Notes: a model not told the origin generated them from the sequence alone. A stretch of DNA of 64,000 nt from Geomonas propionica (GCF_016458235.1 NZ_JAEMHK010000015.1:1-64000); one strand, 5' to 3'. Shown: positions 25,601 through 34,500, counted from the stretch's first letter. Numbers and translations are program-made.

Positions 25601-25680
25601 TGGACAAGGCTTTACCGACGACATCTCAACTACCAGCAACCGAGCAAGTCACCCGCGTTTATCAAGGAGGCGCAACCTGA
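22612..25680 (+). CDS. Large NAD-type glutamate dehydrogenase
   Basis: A 1022-residue cytoplasmic enzyme, starting after GGGGGAGTGAC. The N-terminal half (1-430) is a regulatory-type region. The catalytic part (about 440-900) has GYHIGFSDIARGGWRT, the Lys-containing EGGSKMVVVLDA, and a dinucleotide region TGGPSGDVAGNALRI. The substrate-proximal motif VEGANSFITPEA resembles the GDH ANNPT region. Its size lies between the 50-kDa hexamers and the 180-kDa GDH class. It would deaminate the glutamate made by GabT, regenerating 2-oxoglutarate and giving NADH. It follows aor directly and its stop overlaps the next ATG, so it is in the same operon. A related amino acid as substrate cannot be excluded. 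Confidence 0.85.
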   Translation: MCAAETNVLAAVDRLIGANEGCTRDNLAWLQGQMDSYFFITMQEEAEAVHALAVGLRTLAHNQKLTVADRAKTLILARLNQPGSLYDTLRTLQERDISYAEFTHSSGQVPGLEQGLEVQRFDFDRKEHGEIANAPAVVIPPAIREGIAQALQSRYPLFDMNQLDPLLRLLWLNNEQYVRISPPNRVAQILWVFQEGNRQGGIFLDVEQPEDQGPNAETRVLFAVGNPPQNDFLLQTMEVFNRLDFGVKRAYCLTISNGVHPYFLGTFYVRKRGDAALLSKGSELFDRLQMELYNTQILSTASMAYRRFVTTQVMTGEEASLVNAFIAFCHTNLAHHHPDPFSHEEVRLAFHSHPDIALQLTKLFRTRFQPGISLREEFYKKTLEETVRFIESYNTGHRYIDDLRRSIFRCAIAFIRNTLKTNFYVREKHALAFRLDPAYLAELAPEFTADLPPEIPFRITFFFGRYGCGYHIGFSDIARGGWRTIITKNRDDYVTSASTLFREVYVLAHTQHLKNKDIYEGGSKMVVVLDAARLEAHDLSTQRLYKLQFGFINAFLDIFVTDGGRARDPRVVDYYGEDEPIEIGPDENMHDVMIEMIARQSLKRGYLLGIGLISSKRVGINHKEYGVTSTGVMQFAETTMRELGVDIRRDRFSVKLTGGPSGDVAGNALRIMLERSPQACIKLILDGSGAIFDPEGMDHEELARIVLKEDLDAFNPARLHPGGFILYRNQRRTDGLRELFKRAVSTGLGVEEQWVTTDQFHREFGNLLFSVPTDLFIPAGGRPETIDGENWARFFREDGTPTTRAIVEGANSFITPEARTQMQRRGIVIMRDASANKCGVISSSYEIIANLMLSEEEFLQHKERYVADVLQILEQRARDEAQLIFRRHREAGSSFTYTEISEAISHEINGHYARLFSFFQRNPELCDEQTFQQAILAHLPAMLREPEYRTRLDRLPAKCRYAILAAEIASSLVYRGDQEADFKEMIKGHLLRNFAALDKALPTTSQLPATEQVTRVYQGGAT

Positions 25681-26477
25681 TGGAGCTGAAACAGATTCTT
25701 GTCTTCATGGATGACCCGAACCATTCCGCCGACCGGCTCGACCTTGCCCTCAACCTCGCCAAGCGGCACCGCGCCGGGGTGATCGGGCTCAAGGTGCAAC
25801 CGCACCACCTGATCCCGCTGCGCCGGGGTCTCGACCAGGACACCACCGAGGAGCTGGCGCGGCTTTTCAACGAAAAAACCGCTGCCGCTGACATCAAGGG
25901 CGAATGGATCAACGCCGATGCCAGGGTGCTTGGGGGCGTGGTCGAGACGATCAACCATTACGCAACCTTCGCCGACCTGGTGGTCGTAGGCCAGAGCGAG
26001 CACGGCTCCTCCGAGCGCCGCGCCACTGATTTCCTTCCCGAAAAGGTGGTCTTCGGCTCCGGCAAACCGGTGCTGATCGTCCCCTACACCGGCAAGTACA
26101 GCAGCGCCGGCGACAAGGTCCTGGTCGCGTGGAAGACGGGTAGAGAATCCTCCCGCGCGCTCACCGACGCCGTTCCCTTCCTGAAGGCCGCCGCGTCCAC
26201 CCACATCTTCGAGGTGAACCCGAGCCAGGGCGAGGAGGCGGACCTTAAGAGCCTGGGCCGCTACCTTGACGCGCACGGCGTCAAAGCCGAGGTCGAGACG
26301 AGCCTGATCACGGAGTTGCACATTGGTGACGTGCTGTTGAACCGCGTATCCGACGAGGGGAGCGATCTCCTGGTGATGGGTGCCTACGCCGACCTGCACT
26401 TCGGCAACTACGTGCTCGGCGATGTGGCAAAACACGTGCTGCGCCACATGACCATCCCGGTCCTCATGTCGCACTGA
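25680..26477 (+). CDS. Tandem universal stress protein (UspA family)
   Basis: A 265-residue cytoplasmic protein. The ATG overlaps the previous stop (TGATG) and follows AAGGAGG. It contains two Usp-like halves (about 1-140 and 145-265). The second half has VLVAWKTGRESSRAL and ends in LVMGAYADLHFGNYVLGDVAKHVLRHMTIPVLMSH-type architecture, where the glycine-rich ATP loop found in binding members is only partly kept. Usp proteins aid stress survival; inside this catabolic operon it may guard against aldehyde stress. The role is inferred and the family assignment is firm. Confidence 0.85.
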   Translation: MELKQILVFMDDPNHSADRLDLALNLAKRHRAGVIGLKVQPHHLIPLRRGLDQDTTEELARLFNEKTAAADIKGEWINADARVLGGVVETINHYATFADLVVVGQSEHGSSERRATDFLPEKVVFGSGKPVLIVPYTGKYSSAGDKVLVAWKTGRESSRALTDAVPFLKAAASTHIFEVNPSQGEEADLKSLGRYLDAHGVKAEVETSLITELHIGDVLLNRVSDEGSDLLVMGAYADLHFGNYVLGDVAKHVLRHMTIPVLMSH

Positions 26478-27424
26478 TGGAAAAGATCGTATTTCTGGAT
26501 CGCGGCGGCATCTCGGTGCCGCTGCGCACACCGTCTTTTACGCACGAATGGCAGGAGTACCCGGACACGCGCCCCGACGAGGTGGTGGCGCGTCTGGCTG
26601 ATGCCACCATCGCCATCACGGACCAAGTTGCCATCACGGCGGAACACCTGGCCCAACTCCCCAAGCTGCGCTTTATCGCTGTCGCAGCCACCGGCGTGAA
26701 CCACATCGACCTGGACGCCTGCCGTTACCAGGGGGTGACGGTGGCCAACGCGCGCAACTGGTCGGTGAGCGTTCCGGAGCACGTTTTCTCGCTGATCCTG
26801 GCCCTACGTCGCAACCTGATCGCCTATCACGAGGTGATCCAGGGGGGCGCCTGGCAGCGTTCGGAAGGATACCTGGTGCAGGTGGAGCCGATGCCGCGCT
26901 CTCTTGCCGGCGCAACCCTTGGCATCATCGGCGCCGGTGCACTGGGGAGTGCCGTGGCAGCTTTGGGGAAGGCTTTCGGCATGGAAGTGCTGCTCGCCGA
27001 GAGAAAGGAGGCGACGGAGTTACGCCCCGAGCGGACCGCGTTCGAGGAGGTCCTGGCGCAAAGCGACGTGCTGGTGCTCTTGTGCCCGCTCACCGAGGAG
27101 AGCCAGGGCATGATCGGGGCCGCGGAACTGAAGCTGATGCCGCACCACGCCATTCTGGTCAATTGCGGCCGTGGCGGCCTGCTCGACGAGGCGGCACTGG
27201 CGCAGGCCCTGAAAGATGGTGTCATCGCGGGAGCGGGGCTGGACGTCCTGACCCAGGAACCGCCGCGGGACGGATCGCCCTTACTGGATCTGAAACAGCC
27301 CAACCTGATCGTCACCCCGCACGTCGCCTGGATCAGCGACCGGTCGCTGGCCACCCTGGCCGAGCAGGTGATTGGGAACGTGGAAGGATTCGTCCTCGGC
27401 CACCCGCGCAACCTGGTGGTCTGA
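26477..27424 (+). CDS. D-isomer-specific 2-hydroxyacid dehydrogenase
   Basis: A 315-residue cytoplasmic NAD(P) oxidoreductase whose ATG overlaps the preceding stop by one base. The Rossmann motif GIIGAGALGSAV lies near residue 150. The catalytic Arg is in VNCGRGGLLDE, the Glu in the DVLTQEPP segment, and the His in VTPHVAWIS. It is most like glycerate / hydroxypyruvate reductase-type members. It may reduce or oxidise a 2-keto or 2-hydroxy acid linked to the upstream amino acid pathway. It is the last gene before a strong hairpin, so it ends the operon. Confidence 0.88.
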   Translation: MEKIVFLDRGGISVPLRTPSFTHEWQEYPDTRPDEVVARLADATIAITDQVAITAEHLAQLPKLRFIAVAATGVNHIDLDACRYQGVTVANARNWSVSVPEHVFSLILALRRNLIAYHEVIQGGAWQRSEGYLVQVEPMPRSLAGATLGIIGAGALGSAVAALGKAFGMEVLLAERKEATELRPERTAFEEVLAQSDVLVLLCPLTEESQGMIGAAELKLMPHHAILVNCGRGGLLDEAALAQALKDGVIAGAGLDVLTQEPPRDGSPLLDLKQPNLIVTPHVAWISDRSLATLAEQVIGNVEGFVLGHPRNLVV

Positions 27425-27432
27425 AACAAAAA

Positions 27433-27463
27433 AAGCCGGGCATCCCCTTGGGGAGCCCGGCTT
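27433..27463. terminator. Bidirectional terminator
   Basis: AAGCCGGGC (27433-27441) pairs with GCCCGGCTT (27455-27463), with an inner CCCC/GGGG. It lies between converging genes. On the minus strand it is followed by seven T residues. Confidence 0.85.
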
Positions 27464-27486
27464 CGTTGTTCTGATGTTTTTCCTGT

Positions 27487-27795
27487 TTATTCGCCGTAGA
27501 CGTGCAGCTTGTACTCGCCGAAGAGCCCCAGGATGTTCTTGCCTTCCCAATCCACAGCCGAGACCTTGCTGACGCCGCCGTTTTTCTTGGCGGTCTCGAT
27601 GCTGCAGTCGCCGGTGGCAACCAGCCCCAGCACGCTCCGGCACTCGGCCACGCCGTGCTTTCTCTCGCCGCCGTTCGCGGTAGCCGCGATCGGAAGCTTC
27701 AATTCGGTGTAGAGGGCGCCCATCGGAAAGGGCGAGGCACAACCGGACATGATCCCAAAACCAGCCAACAGACCTGCATAAAGAATCTTCTTCAC
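27487..27795 (-). CDS. TRL-like family lipoprotein
   Basis: A 102-residue protein starting at GTG after GAGGAGGAAGCT. Residues 1-19 form a lipoprotein signal with lipobox MSGC, so Cys19 is probably acylated. The rest fits the TRL-like family: a PMGALYTELKLP start, a GxxxC..VLGLVATGDCSIETAKKNGGVSKV segment and a final VDWEGKNILGLFGEYKLHVYGE. The function of this family is unknown; members are small envelope proteins. It is monocistronic. Confidence 0.82.
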   Translation of the reverse strand: MKKILYAGLLAGFGIMSGCASPFPMGALYTELKLPIAATANGGERKHGVAECRSVLGLVATGDCSIETAKKNGGVSKVSAVDWEGKNILGLFGEYKLHVYGE

Positions 27796-28039
27796 AGCTT
27801 CCTCCTCATAACAAAATTTTCCATCTCACGTTCCCGAAGCCACCGCCACGCCGGCTTGTGCAGACGCATAGCAATGATCTCAAGATGTTAACGGTAGCGA
27901 CCATAGCACGTGGGGGTGATATATTCAAGTTTTTGCAGATGTTTTTTCGATTTGGCTGAGGGAGAGGCACAGCCAAGTAGTGATCAGTGCGGCGTCGCGC
28001 ACTGGGCAAAGGAGGCGCTACGGTTCGGTTTTTATCAAT

Positions 28040-28066
28040 TTGACTAATATTTGGAAGCTGTATAAC
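28040..28066 (+). promoter_or_regulatory. Putative promoter of mqsRA
   Basis: TTGACT (28040-28045) and TATAAC (28061-28066) are separated by 15 bases, shorter than the optimum. Transcription would start next to the mqsR ATG at 28074, which has no visible Shine-Dalgarno, so the toxin mRNA may be leaderless or nearly so. Confidence 0.4.
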
Positions 28067-28073
28067 ATCTGGC

Positions 28074-28379
28074 ATGGAGAAGCGCACGCCACATTACCCG
28101 CTGTCACTCATTCAGGCCATGGTGGCTGATCCGCAGAGCCGCCCTTTCACGATAACCGCCTTGCGTGGGGGCTTGGCTCTCGGGCTTGCAGAAAATGAGA
28201 TGCGGCAAGTCGTGTGCACTTTGAAAAGACGCGATTTCTACAAGTCAATGACAACACTTGCTGACCCCAGGCAATGGCAGGATGTTTACCATGGTGTAAC
28301 CGCTTCAGGTGTTGTCGTATATATCAAGGTGACCTGGCATCAGGGACACCCGCCCGTGATCCAGTTCAAGAAGAAATGA
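28074..28379 (+). CDS. mqsR: MqsR-type mRNA interferase toxin
   Basis: A 101-residue protein closely matching E. coli MqsR: it starts MEKRTPHYPLS and keeps FYKSMTT, WQDVYHG, VYIKV and the final FKKK. The residues lining the RNase site in the family (Lys in FYKS, Gln in WQDV, Tyr in VYIK, Lys near the end) are all present. The RelE/MqsR fold cleaves mRNA at specific short sites and stops growth when free. The antitoxin gene follows after nine bases, in the toxin-first order typical of this pair. No ribosome binding site is seen upstream. Confidence 0.92.
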   Translation: MEKRTPHYPLSLIQAMVADPQSRPFTITALRGGLALGLAENEMRQVVCTLKRRDFYKSMTTLADPRQWQDVYHGVTASGVVVYIKVTWHQGHPPVIQFKKK

Positions 28380-28388
28380 GAGGTCGAT

Positions 28389-28850
28389 ATGAAGTGCCCA
28401 GCGTGTGGCAACGAGATGGTGACGGAAGTCCGTGAAGAAACCCTCAGCTACGGTGGAGAATTAATGACCTTGACCGGAATGCAGGGCCAGTTCTGCACCG
28501 CCTGCGGCGAGGGGATCTGGGACGACCAAAGCTACCGGCGCTATACCGAAGCACAGGACACGTTGCTGCGCACGGTCAAAGATGACGTCAGCTCAGATAT
28601 CAGGCGCATTAGGAAGGAGTTGAAGTTGACCCAATCCGAGTTGGCTGAAGCGTTCGGCATAGGCAAAGTGGCCTTTTCCCGTTACGAACGAGGCGAGACC
28701 CGCCCCCCCGCTCCGGTAGTGAAACTGCTGAAACTGATCGAAAAGCACCCCGAACTGCTCAAGGAAATGCAGGAGTTGCCATTGCAGGGTCGCTTCTCTA
28801 GGGATCTACTCCCTCGCCCGCAACGCAGGAAAGCAGTCTCAGTCCCGTGA
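28389..28850 (+). CDS. mqsA: MqsA-type antitoxin and repressor
   Basis: A 153-residue protein starting after GAGAGGTCGAT. The N-terminal zinc domain has CPACGNE and FCTACGEGIWD, giving the four Cys ligands. The C-terminal HTH_3 domain (about 70-125: LTQSELAEAFGIGKVAFSRYERGETRP) binds operator DNA. MqsA neutralises MqsR and represses its own operon. The protein is about 20 residues longer than E. coli MqsA, with a basic tail (RDLLPRPQRRKAVS). It ends 18 bases from the convergent sigma-54 activator gene. Confidence 0.92.
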   Translation: MKCPACGNEMVTEVREETLSYGGELMTLTGMQGQFCTACGEGIWDDQSYRRYTEAQDTLLRTVKDDVSSDIRRIRKELKLTQSELAEAFGIGKVAFSRYERGETRPPAPVVKLLKLIEKHPELLKEMQELPLQGRFSRDLLPRPQRRKAVSVP

Positions 28851-28868
28851 AGCTGAAGATCCACTGCT

Positions 28869-30362
28869 TTAACTATTCACCATCCCCATCTGCACGTACT
28901 TCTTCACCGTCCGGCGGTCGAGTTGGGTGCGGCGGGCAACTTCTTCGTAGGTGCCGTGGGTGTCGTAGAGCAGGCCGCAGTAGGCGGTTAACACTTCCTC
29001 GGCGTTAAGTGCCCCGTCCCTGAGGCTCGCCGCCAGCCGCCCGACCGCATCCGCATCCACCTTCCCCTTTTCCCGCTGCACGCCCTGGTAGCGACCGGTG
29101 AGGATGATCCTCTTAACGGCCTGCTCCAACTCCCTCACGTTGCCGGGCCAGTCGTAGTCCCGCCCCAGGTCACGCTTCAACACCTTTTGCACCAGTTGCC
29201 GCTCGCGCGCGGAAACCGGCTGTCCCGCAATGCGGCGCAGGATGGCGTCCAGGAGGTGCTCCAACTCTTCGGGCTCTTCCTTAAGGCGCTCGCGCAGCGG
29301 CGGGATGGTGACCACGTCGGAGCAGAGCCGGTAGTAGAGGTCGTCGCGGAACTTGCCATTGAGGAGCATCTCGTCCAGCGGCCGGTTGGTGGCGGCGACG
29401 ATGCGGCCGCTGAAGCGCTTTGGTTCGTGGCTCCCGACCGGGAAGAAGACCCGTTCCTGCAGCACCTGCAAGAGCTTGATCTGCACCGGGATGCTCACGT
29501 CGCCGATCTCGTCCAGGAATATGACGCCGTGCGGCGCACAGCGGCTGAAAAGGCCCTCGTGGTTCTCCACGGCGCCGGTGAAGGAGCCCTTCTTGTGCCC
29601 GAACAGCTCGGATTCGAGTACCCCCTCGGAATATTGGGACAGGTTGATGGCCACGAAGTTGCGGGTGAAGCTCTCAGTAAAGCCGTTTCTGGCAGGATCG
29701 TAGGGGATGAAGCCGGAACGCCCGATGGCGGCCGCCGCGGCCCCCTTGCCGGTCCCGGTCTCCCCGAGAAGGAGGATGGAAAACTCCTCCATGCGGTTCC
29801 ACAACCCCGCCTCGAACCAACGGACGTCGTGGGTAAAGACGCAGTCCCAGAGGTGCCGGCGTAGCGTCTTCATGGAGGGGGAACTGCCCACCAGCCCGTT
29901 CCTGATGAAGTAGAAGGCGCGGCGCAACTGGTAGAAAACAGCGAAGGTCCGCTCCGCCTCCTCCGCGGTGAGGCCGAAACCGGCGAGGTCCTCCAGCGCC
30001 TGCCGGGCGAAGCTGACGCGGCAGGGCTTGTCTCCCTGTTGCAACTGCTCCTGGATGAGCCGGTCGAAGTGGCCGACGTAGCTATGGAATACGTGGAACA
30101 AGCAGAACCTGCGCAACACCTCGCGCCGATTGCCACCTTGCCCCTGCAGGTCCGCCAGCCCGCGGCGGCGCAGGCTCTCCACCTGCGTTGCGACCCGGCT
30201 CAGCACCGAGTCGAGGATCTCTTCGGACGACGAGCCGCGCGGCGCGCCTCCGATGGCGAAGTCCAGATCATCCCGGGTCTCACCGAAAGGATTGGCAAAG
30301 GCGGCGCGTGCAACTGTCTCCAGGAAAGCCCACTCTTGATCAGTCATTTTAATTGAAGTCAT
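28869..30362 (-). CDS. Sigma-54-dependent activator with unrecognised sensor domain
   Basis: A 497-residue cytoplasmic regulator. Two in-frame ATGs (30362, 30347) lack a clear ribosome binding site, so the start is uncertain. Residues 1-185 form an all-helical region I do not recognise, with no receiver or PAS features. The AAA+ domain (about 190-430) has Walker A GETGTGKG, Walker B GVIFLDEI and a GSFTGA loop in place of GAFTGA. The C-terminal helix-turn-helix (TYEEVARRTQLDRRTVKKY) ends only a few residues from the terminus. It is divergent from an amidohydrolase gene with a sigma-54-like promoter, its likely target. Confidence 0.88.
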   Translation of the reverse strand: MTSIKMTDQEWAFLETVARAAFANPFGETRDDLDFAIGGAPRGSSSEEILDSVLSRVATQVESLRRRGLADLQGQGGNRREVLRRFCLFHVFHSYVGHFDRLIQEQLQQGDKPCRVSFARQALEDLAGFGLTAEEAERTFAVFYQLRRAFYFIRNGLVGSSPSMKTLRRHLWDCVFTHDVRWFEAGLWNRMEEFSILLLGETGTGKGAAAAAIGRSGFIPYDPARNGFTESFTRNFVAINLSQYSEGVLESELFGHKKGSFTGAVENHEGLFSRCAPHGVIFLDEIGDVSIPVQIKLLQVLQERVFFPVGSHEPKRFSGRIVAATNRPLDEMLLNGKFRDDLYYRLCSDVVTIPPLRERLKEEPEELEHLLDAILRRIAGQPVSARERQLVQKVLKRDLGRDYDWPGNVRELEQAVKRIILTGRYQGVQREKGKVDADAVGRLAASLRDGALNAEEVLTAYCGLLYDTHGTYEEVARRTQLDRRTVKKYVQMGMVNS

Positions 30363-30396
30363 ACATAAGATGTATTATGCATGTACATAAAATGTC
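30361..30396. promoter_or_regulatory. Pair of ACAT-N3-ATGT palindromes
   Basis: ACATAAGATGT (30363-30373, extended to ATACAT/ATGTAT) and ACATAAAATGT (30385-30395) have centres 22 bp apart, two helical turns. They overlap the start of the sigma-54 activator and lie about 100 bp upstream of the divergent sigma-54-like promoter. They are candidate binding sites of that activator. Confidence 0.5.
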
Positions 30397-30483
30397 AAGC
30401 TACGTTTCAAGTCAACACCACCCCCCTACTGTAACCTGCACATAAACGTGATGTTACACCTGCACTCTCCGCTGATTCAGGAT

Positions 30484-30499
30484 TGGCATAGTATCTGTA
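30484..30499 (+). promoter_or_regulatory. Sigma-54-like promoter of the amidohydrolase gene
   Basis: TGGCATAGTATCTGTA matches TGGCA with CTG at the correct distance (GG to G 12 bases), with GT for GC in the -12 element. It ends about 33 bases before the ATG at 30533. Confidence 0.5.
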
Positions 30500-30532
30500 G
30501 TAGCAAAGGCATCCGACTCAGAGGAGACCGAC

Positions 30533-31525
30533 ATGGACGCTACCAAAGCAAAAAGCATCATCGACATTCACTGTCACACCGCCGGCATCGGCGCGGGAAA
30601 CAGCGGCTGCTTCATTTCCCCCGCCATGCGCAGGAGCTGGAGATACAGGGTGTTCCTGAAAGCCTTCGGGGTGACGGAACAGGAACTGCTCAGTGAAGGG
30701 GACGGTCTGGTGATGCGCCGCACCGCCGAGACCCTCGCCGTTTCAGAGCGTGTGACCGCGGCGGTCATCCTGGCCATGGACGGCGCGGTGGACGAAAAGG
30801 GGGAGTTGGACCGCTCGCAGACCGAGATGTTCATCCCCAACGAGTTCGTGGCGGCGGAGACGGCGAAGTACCCGAACCTCCTCTTCGGCGCCAGCATCAA
30901 TCCCCTGCGCCGCGACGCGCTGGACCGCCTGGAATGGGCGGCGGCGAACGGCGCGGTGCTGGTGAAGTGGCTCCCCTCGATCCAGCACTTCGACCCCGCC
31001 GACCGGCGCCTGGTACCGTTCTACCAGAAACTGCGGGAGCTGGGGTTGCCTCTGCTGACCCACACCGGCTCGGAAAAGTCCTTCACCGCGACCCGCAACG
31101 AGTTGGCCGACCCGGAGCGCCTGCGGCTGCCACTCAGCCTCGGGGTGAACGTGATCGCGGCGCACGCGGCCAGTAACGGCCGCAACCAGGGGGAGAGCAA
31201 CCACCGCCGCTTTTTAAGGCTCTGCGGCGAATACCAAAACCTTTACGCGGACATCTCCGCGCTGACCCAGTTGAACCGGCTGACGCACCTCAGGCGCCTG
31301 CTCAAGCACCCGGAACTGTTCGGCCGGCTCCTGTACGGTACCGACATGCCCATCCCCAACACGGCGGCAGTCACGCCCCTCGGATTCCCAAACCGGCTCT
31401 CGCCGCGGCGCATGCTGCAAATCGCCAGCATCCCCAACCCGTGGGACCAGGACGTCGCCCTCAAGGAGGCGCTCGGGGTCCCGGAGCAGATCTTCTTCAA
31501 CGCCAATTCCATCATCAGGCTTTAG
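30533..31525 (+). CDS. Amidohydrolase-superfamily protein
   Basis: A 330-residue cytoplasmic protein starting after GAGGAGACCGAC. The metal-binding HxH is in DIHCHTAGIG (near residue 15). Further signatures are a KWLPSIQ strand, a His in LLTHTGSEK, a His in VIAAHAASNG and the late Asp in LLYGTDMPIP. This order fits metal-dependent hydrolases of the amidohydrolase-2 type. Substrate and reaction are unknown. A sigma-54-like promoter and a divergent activator suggest tightly induced expression. The aas gene follows 18 bases after its stop, so both may be one operon linked to lipid turnover. Confidence 0.85.
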   Translation: MDATKAKSIIDIHCHTAGIGAGNSGCFISPAMRRSWRYRVFLKAFGVTEQELLSEGDGLVMRRTAETLAVSERVTAAVILAMDGAVDEKGELDRSQTEMFIPNEFVAAETAKYPNLLFGASINPLRRDALDRLEWAAANGAVLVKWLPSIQHFDPADRRLVPFYQKLRELGLPLLTHTGSEKSFTATRNELADPERLRLPLSLGVNVIAAHAASNGRNQGESNHRRFLRLCGEYQNLYADISALTQLNRLTHLRRLLKHPELFGRLLYGTDMPIPNTAAVTPLGFPNRLSPRRMLQIASIPNPWDQDVALKEALGVPEQIFFNANSIIRL

Positions 31526-31543
31526 GCCGTCAGGAGCACCGCA

Positions 31544-34500
31544 ATGAGCACCGACACCACTTCATCTAAATCATTCGCCTGGCTGAACACCACTCAGTTT
31601 CTCGGGGCGCTGAACGACAACATCCTGAAGCTGGTGATTATCTTCTTCCTGATCGGCAGCCACGGGCGCGTCCACGCCGGAGCCGTCACCGCCACGGTTG
31701 GCGCCGCTTTCGTGCTCCCCTTCCTGCTCTTCTCGGCGCCAGCCGGTTGCTTGGCCGACCGTCTCCCCAAAGCCAAGCTGATCGTGAATGTGAAGCTGGT
31801 CGAAGTCGTAGTGACGCTCCTGGCGGTCGTCGCCTTCGCCCTGCACCTGGAGCAGGCCCTGTACCTGGTCATCTTCCTGATGGCCGCCCATAGCGCCTTC
31901 TTCGCCCCCGCCAAGTACAGCATCCTCCCCGAACTGGTGGCCAAGGAAGAGCTGTCCCGGGTCAACGGGGCGATGGAATCCTGCACCTTCATGGCCATCA
32001 TCGTCGGCACCGGCCTCGCTTCCGGACTGGCTCAACTGGTCGAGGGACGCTTCTGGCTGGCGGCGCTTTTCTGCCTCGCCATCGCCGTGGCCGGCCTCTG
32101 CTCGGCGCGCCTTATCGGCAAGAGCGAGTGCTGCGACGCCAATCACCCGGTGGCGCTGCTCCCCACCGAGATCCTGCGTACCATCAAGGGCGTGAGCCGC
32201 GACCGCCACCTCATGCTGGCCATCATCGGGCTCGCCTGGTTCATGTTCATCGGCGCCTTCGCGCAGCTGAATCTCATCGGTTACGGCATGGAGCGGCTGG
32301 GGCTCTCCGAAACCCACAGCGGCTACCTCTTCCTGGCCGCCGCACTCGGCATTGGGTTGGGCTCGCTCCTTGCCGCAAAACTCTCCGGCCGCGACGTCGA
32401 ATTCGGCATCGTGCCGCTGGGCGCCGCCGGTCTCACCCTTTCGCCCTGGCTGCTGCACGTACTGCCGGCAAGCCTCCCCGTCAGCCTCGCCGTAATCGTC
32501 TGCTTCGGTATCTCCGCCGGCGTTTTCAGCCTGCCGCTGCAGACCTTCATCCAACTGCGCGCCGATGCCTCCATGCGCGGCGAGGTGTTGGCCGCCTCCA
32601 CCTTCATCAACTGGATCGGCATCCTGTTCGCCTCGGGCCTCACCTGGCTCTTCAGCGGCCCGATGGGACTCTCCGCCGCCCAAGGCTTCAGCATCATCGG
32701 TGCGCTCACCCTGGCCCTCACCATCCTTTCCTTTCGGATCCTGCCGGACTTCCTGCTCCGCTTCGTCGCGCTGGTCACCATGCGCATCTTCTACCGCCTG
32801 CGCATCATCGGCCGTGACAACCTCCCCGTCGAGGGACCGGCGCTCTTGATCCCGAACCACGTCACCTGGGCCGACGCGCTGCTCCTTACCGCTACCTGCC
32901 AGCGCCGCATCCGCTTCGTCATGGAGCGCAGCATCTACAACACCCCGGTCCTGCGCAGCCTGTTCCGGCTCATGGGGGTGATCCCGGTTTCCTCGGCAGA
33001 CGGCAAACGCGAGATGCTGGAATTCATCAAAAGCGCCCGCGCCGCTCTCGACGAGGGGTACATGGTCTGCATCTTCGCCGAAGGTGCCCTGACCCGAAAC
33101 GGCATGATGGGCGAGTTCCGCGGCGGCTTCGAGCGCATCGTGAAGGGTACCGACTACCCGATCATCCCGGTCTACATCGGCGGTGCCTGGGGGAGCATCC
33201 TCTCCTACGCCCACGGCAAGCTCCTCTCCCGGCTCCCGGCCTTCTCCCCGTACCCGGTGACCATCCTGTTCGGCACCCCGATGCTAGCCGCCAGCCCCGC
33301 CGCCGAGGTGCGCCAGAAGGTGGCCGAGCTTTCCTGCGACTACTTCGCCTCGCGCAAGGAACAGCGCAGGCCGCTACCGGAGTACTTCATCCGCACCGCG
33401 CGCCAGCACTGGAAACGCCGCGCCGTCGCCGACACCTCCGGCAAGAACCTGAACTACGGCCGCACCCTGATCGGGGCCGTGGCGCTCGCGGACAAACTGG
33501 AGGGGCTGATCGGCACGGAGGAGCACGTGGGGCTCCTGCTGCCCGCTTCCACCGGCGGGGTGTTGGCCAACCTGGCGCTCTCCATGCTGGGGCGGGTCAC
33601 CGTCAACCTCAACTTCACCGCATCGGAGGCGTCGCTCCGTTCCGCGATCGACCAATGCGGCATCCGCACCGTGATCACCTCGCGCGCCTTCCTGGAAAAG
33701 GTCCCTACCCTGCCGCGCCTGGAAGGGATGGTGTGCCTCGAGGACGTCGCCCCGACCATCTCCGGCTTGGACAAGCTCGCCGCCCTGTTCAAGGCACGCC
33801 TCTACCCGGTATCGCTGCTGCTCCGCGGCAACGGCTTCCACGCCGACAAGAGCGCCACGGTCATCTTCTCCTCAGGGAGCACCGGTGAGCCTAAGGGGGT
33901 GATGCTGAGCCACCACAACATCATGTCCAACATTGAGGCGCTGCGCATGGTGTTCCGGGTCGACCTGAACGACAACATCTGCTCCGCCCTCCCCTTCTTC
34001 CACTCGCTCGGCTTCACCGCGACGCTCTGGTTCCCGCTCACCAGCGGCTTCTCGAGCGCGTACCACCCGAATCCGCTGGAGGGGGAGAAGATCGCCCAGG
34101 TGGTGCGTGAGCACAAGTCCACCCTGCTCCTGGCGACGCCGACCTTTCTCCTCTCCTACCTGCGCCGCGCCAAGCGCGACGACTTCGCCTCGCTGCGCCT
34201 GGTGATCACCGGTGCAGAGAAACTGAAAAGCAAGGTGGCTGACTCCTTCGAGGAGAAGTTCGGGGTGCGGCCGATGGAGGGGTACGGCGCAACCGAACTG
34301 TCGCCGGTCATTTCCCTAAGCCTTCCGGATGTGGAGATCGATGGCGTGCGGCAGCAAGGCGCCAAGGAAGGGAGCGTGGGGCATCCGATCCCCGGCGTCG
34401 CCATCCGCGTGGTCGATACGGAGAGCGGCGCCATCCTGAAACCGGGGCAGACCGGGATGATCGAGGTGAAAGGGCCCAACGTGATGGTGGGTTACCTGGG

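Noticed and set aside
28040..28073. Classical MqsA operator palindrome (AACCT-N-AGGTT) upstream of mqsR
   Set aside because: It was looked for but not present in recognisable form. Autoregulation may use a different site.
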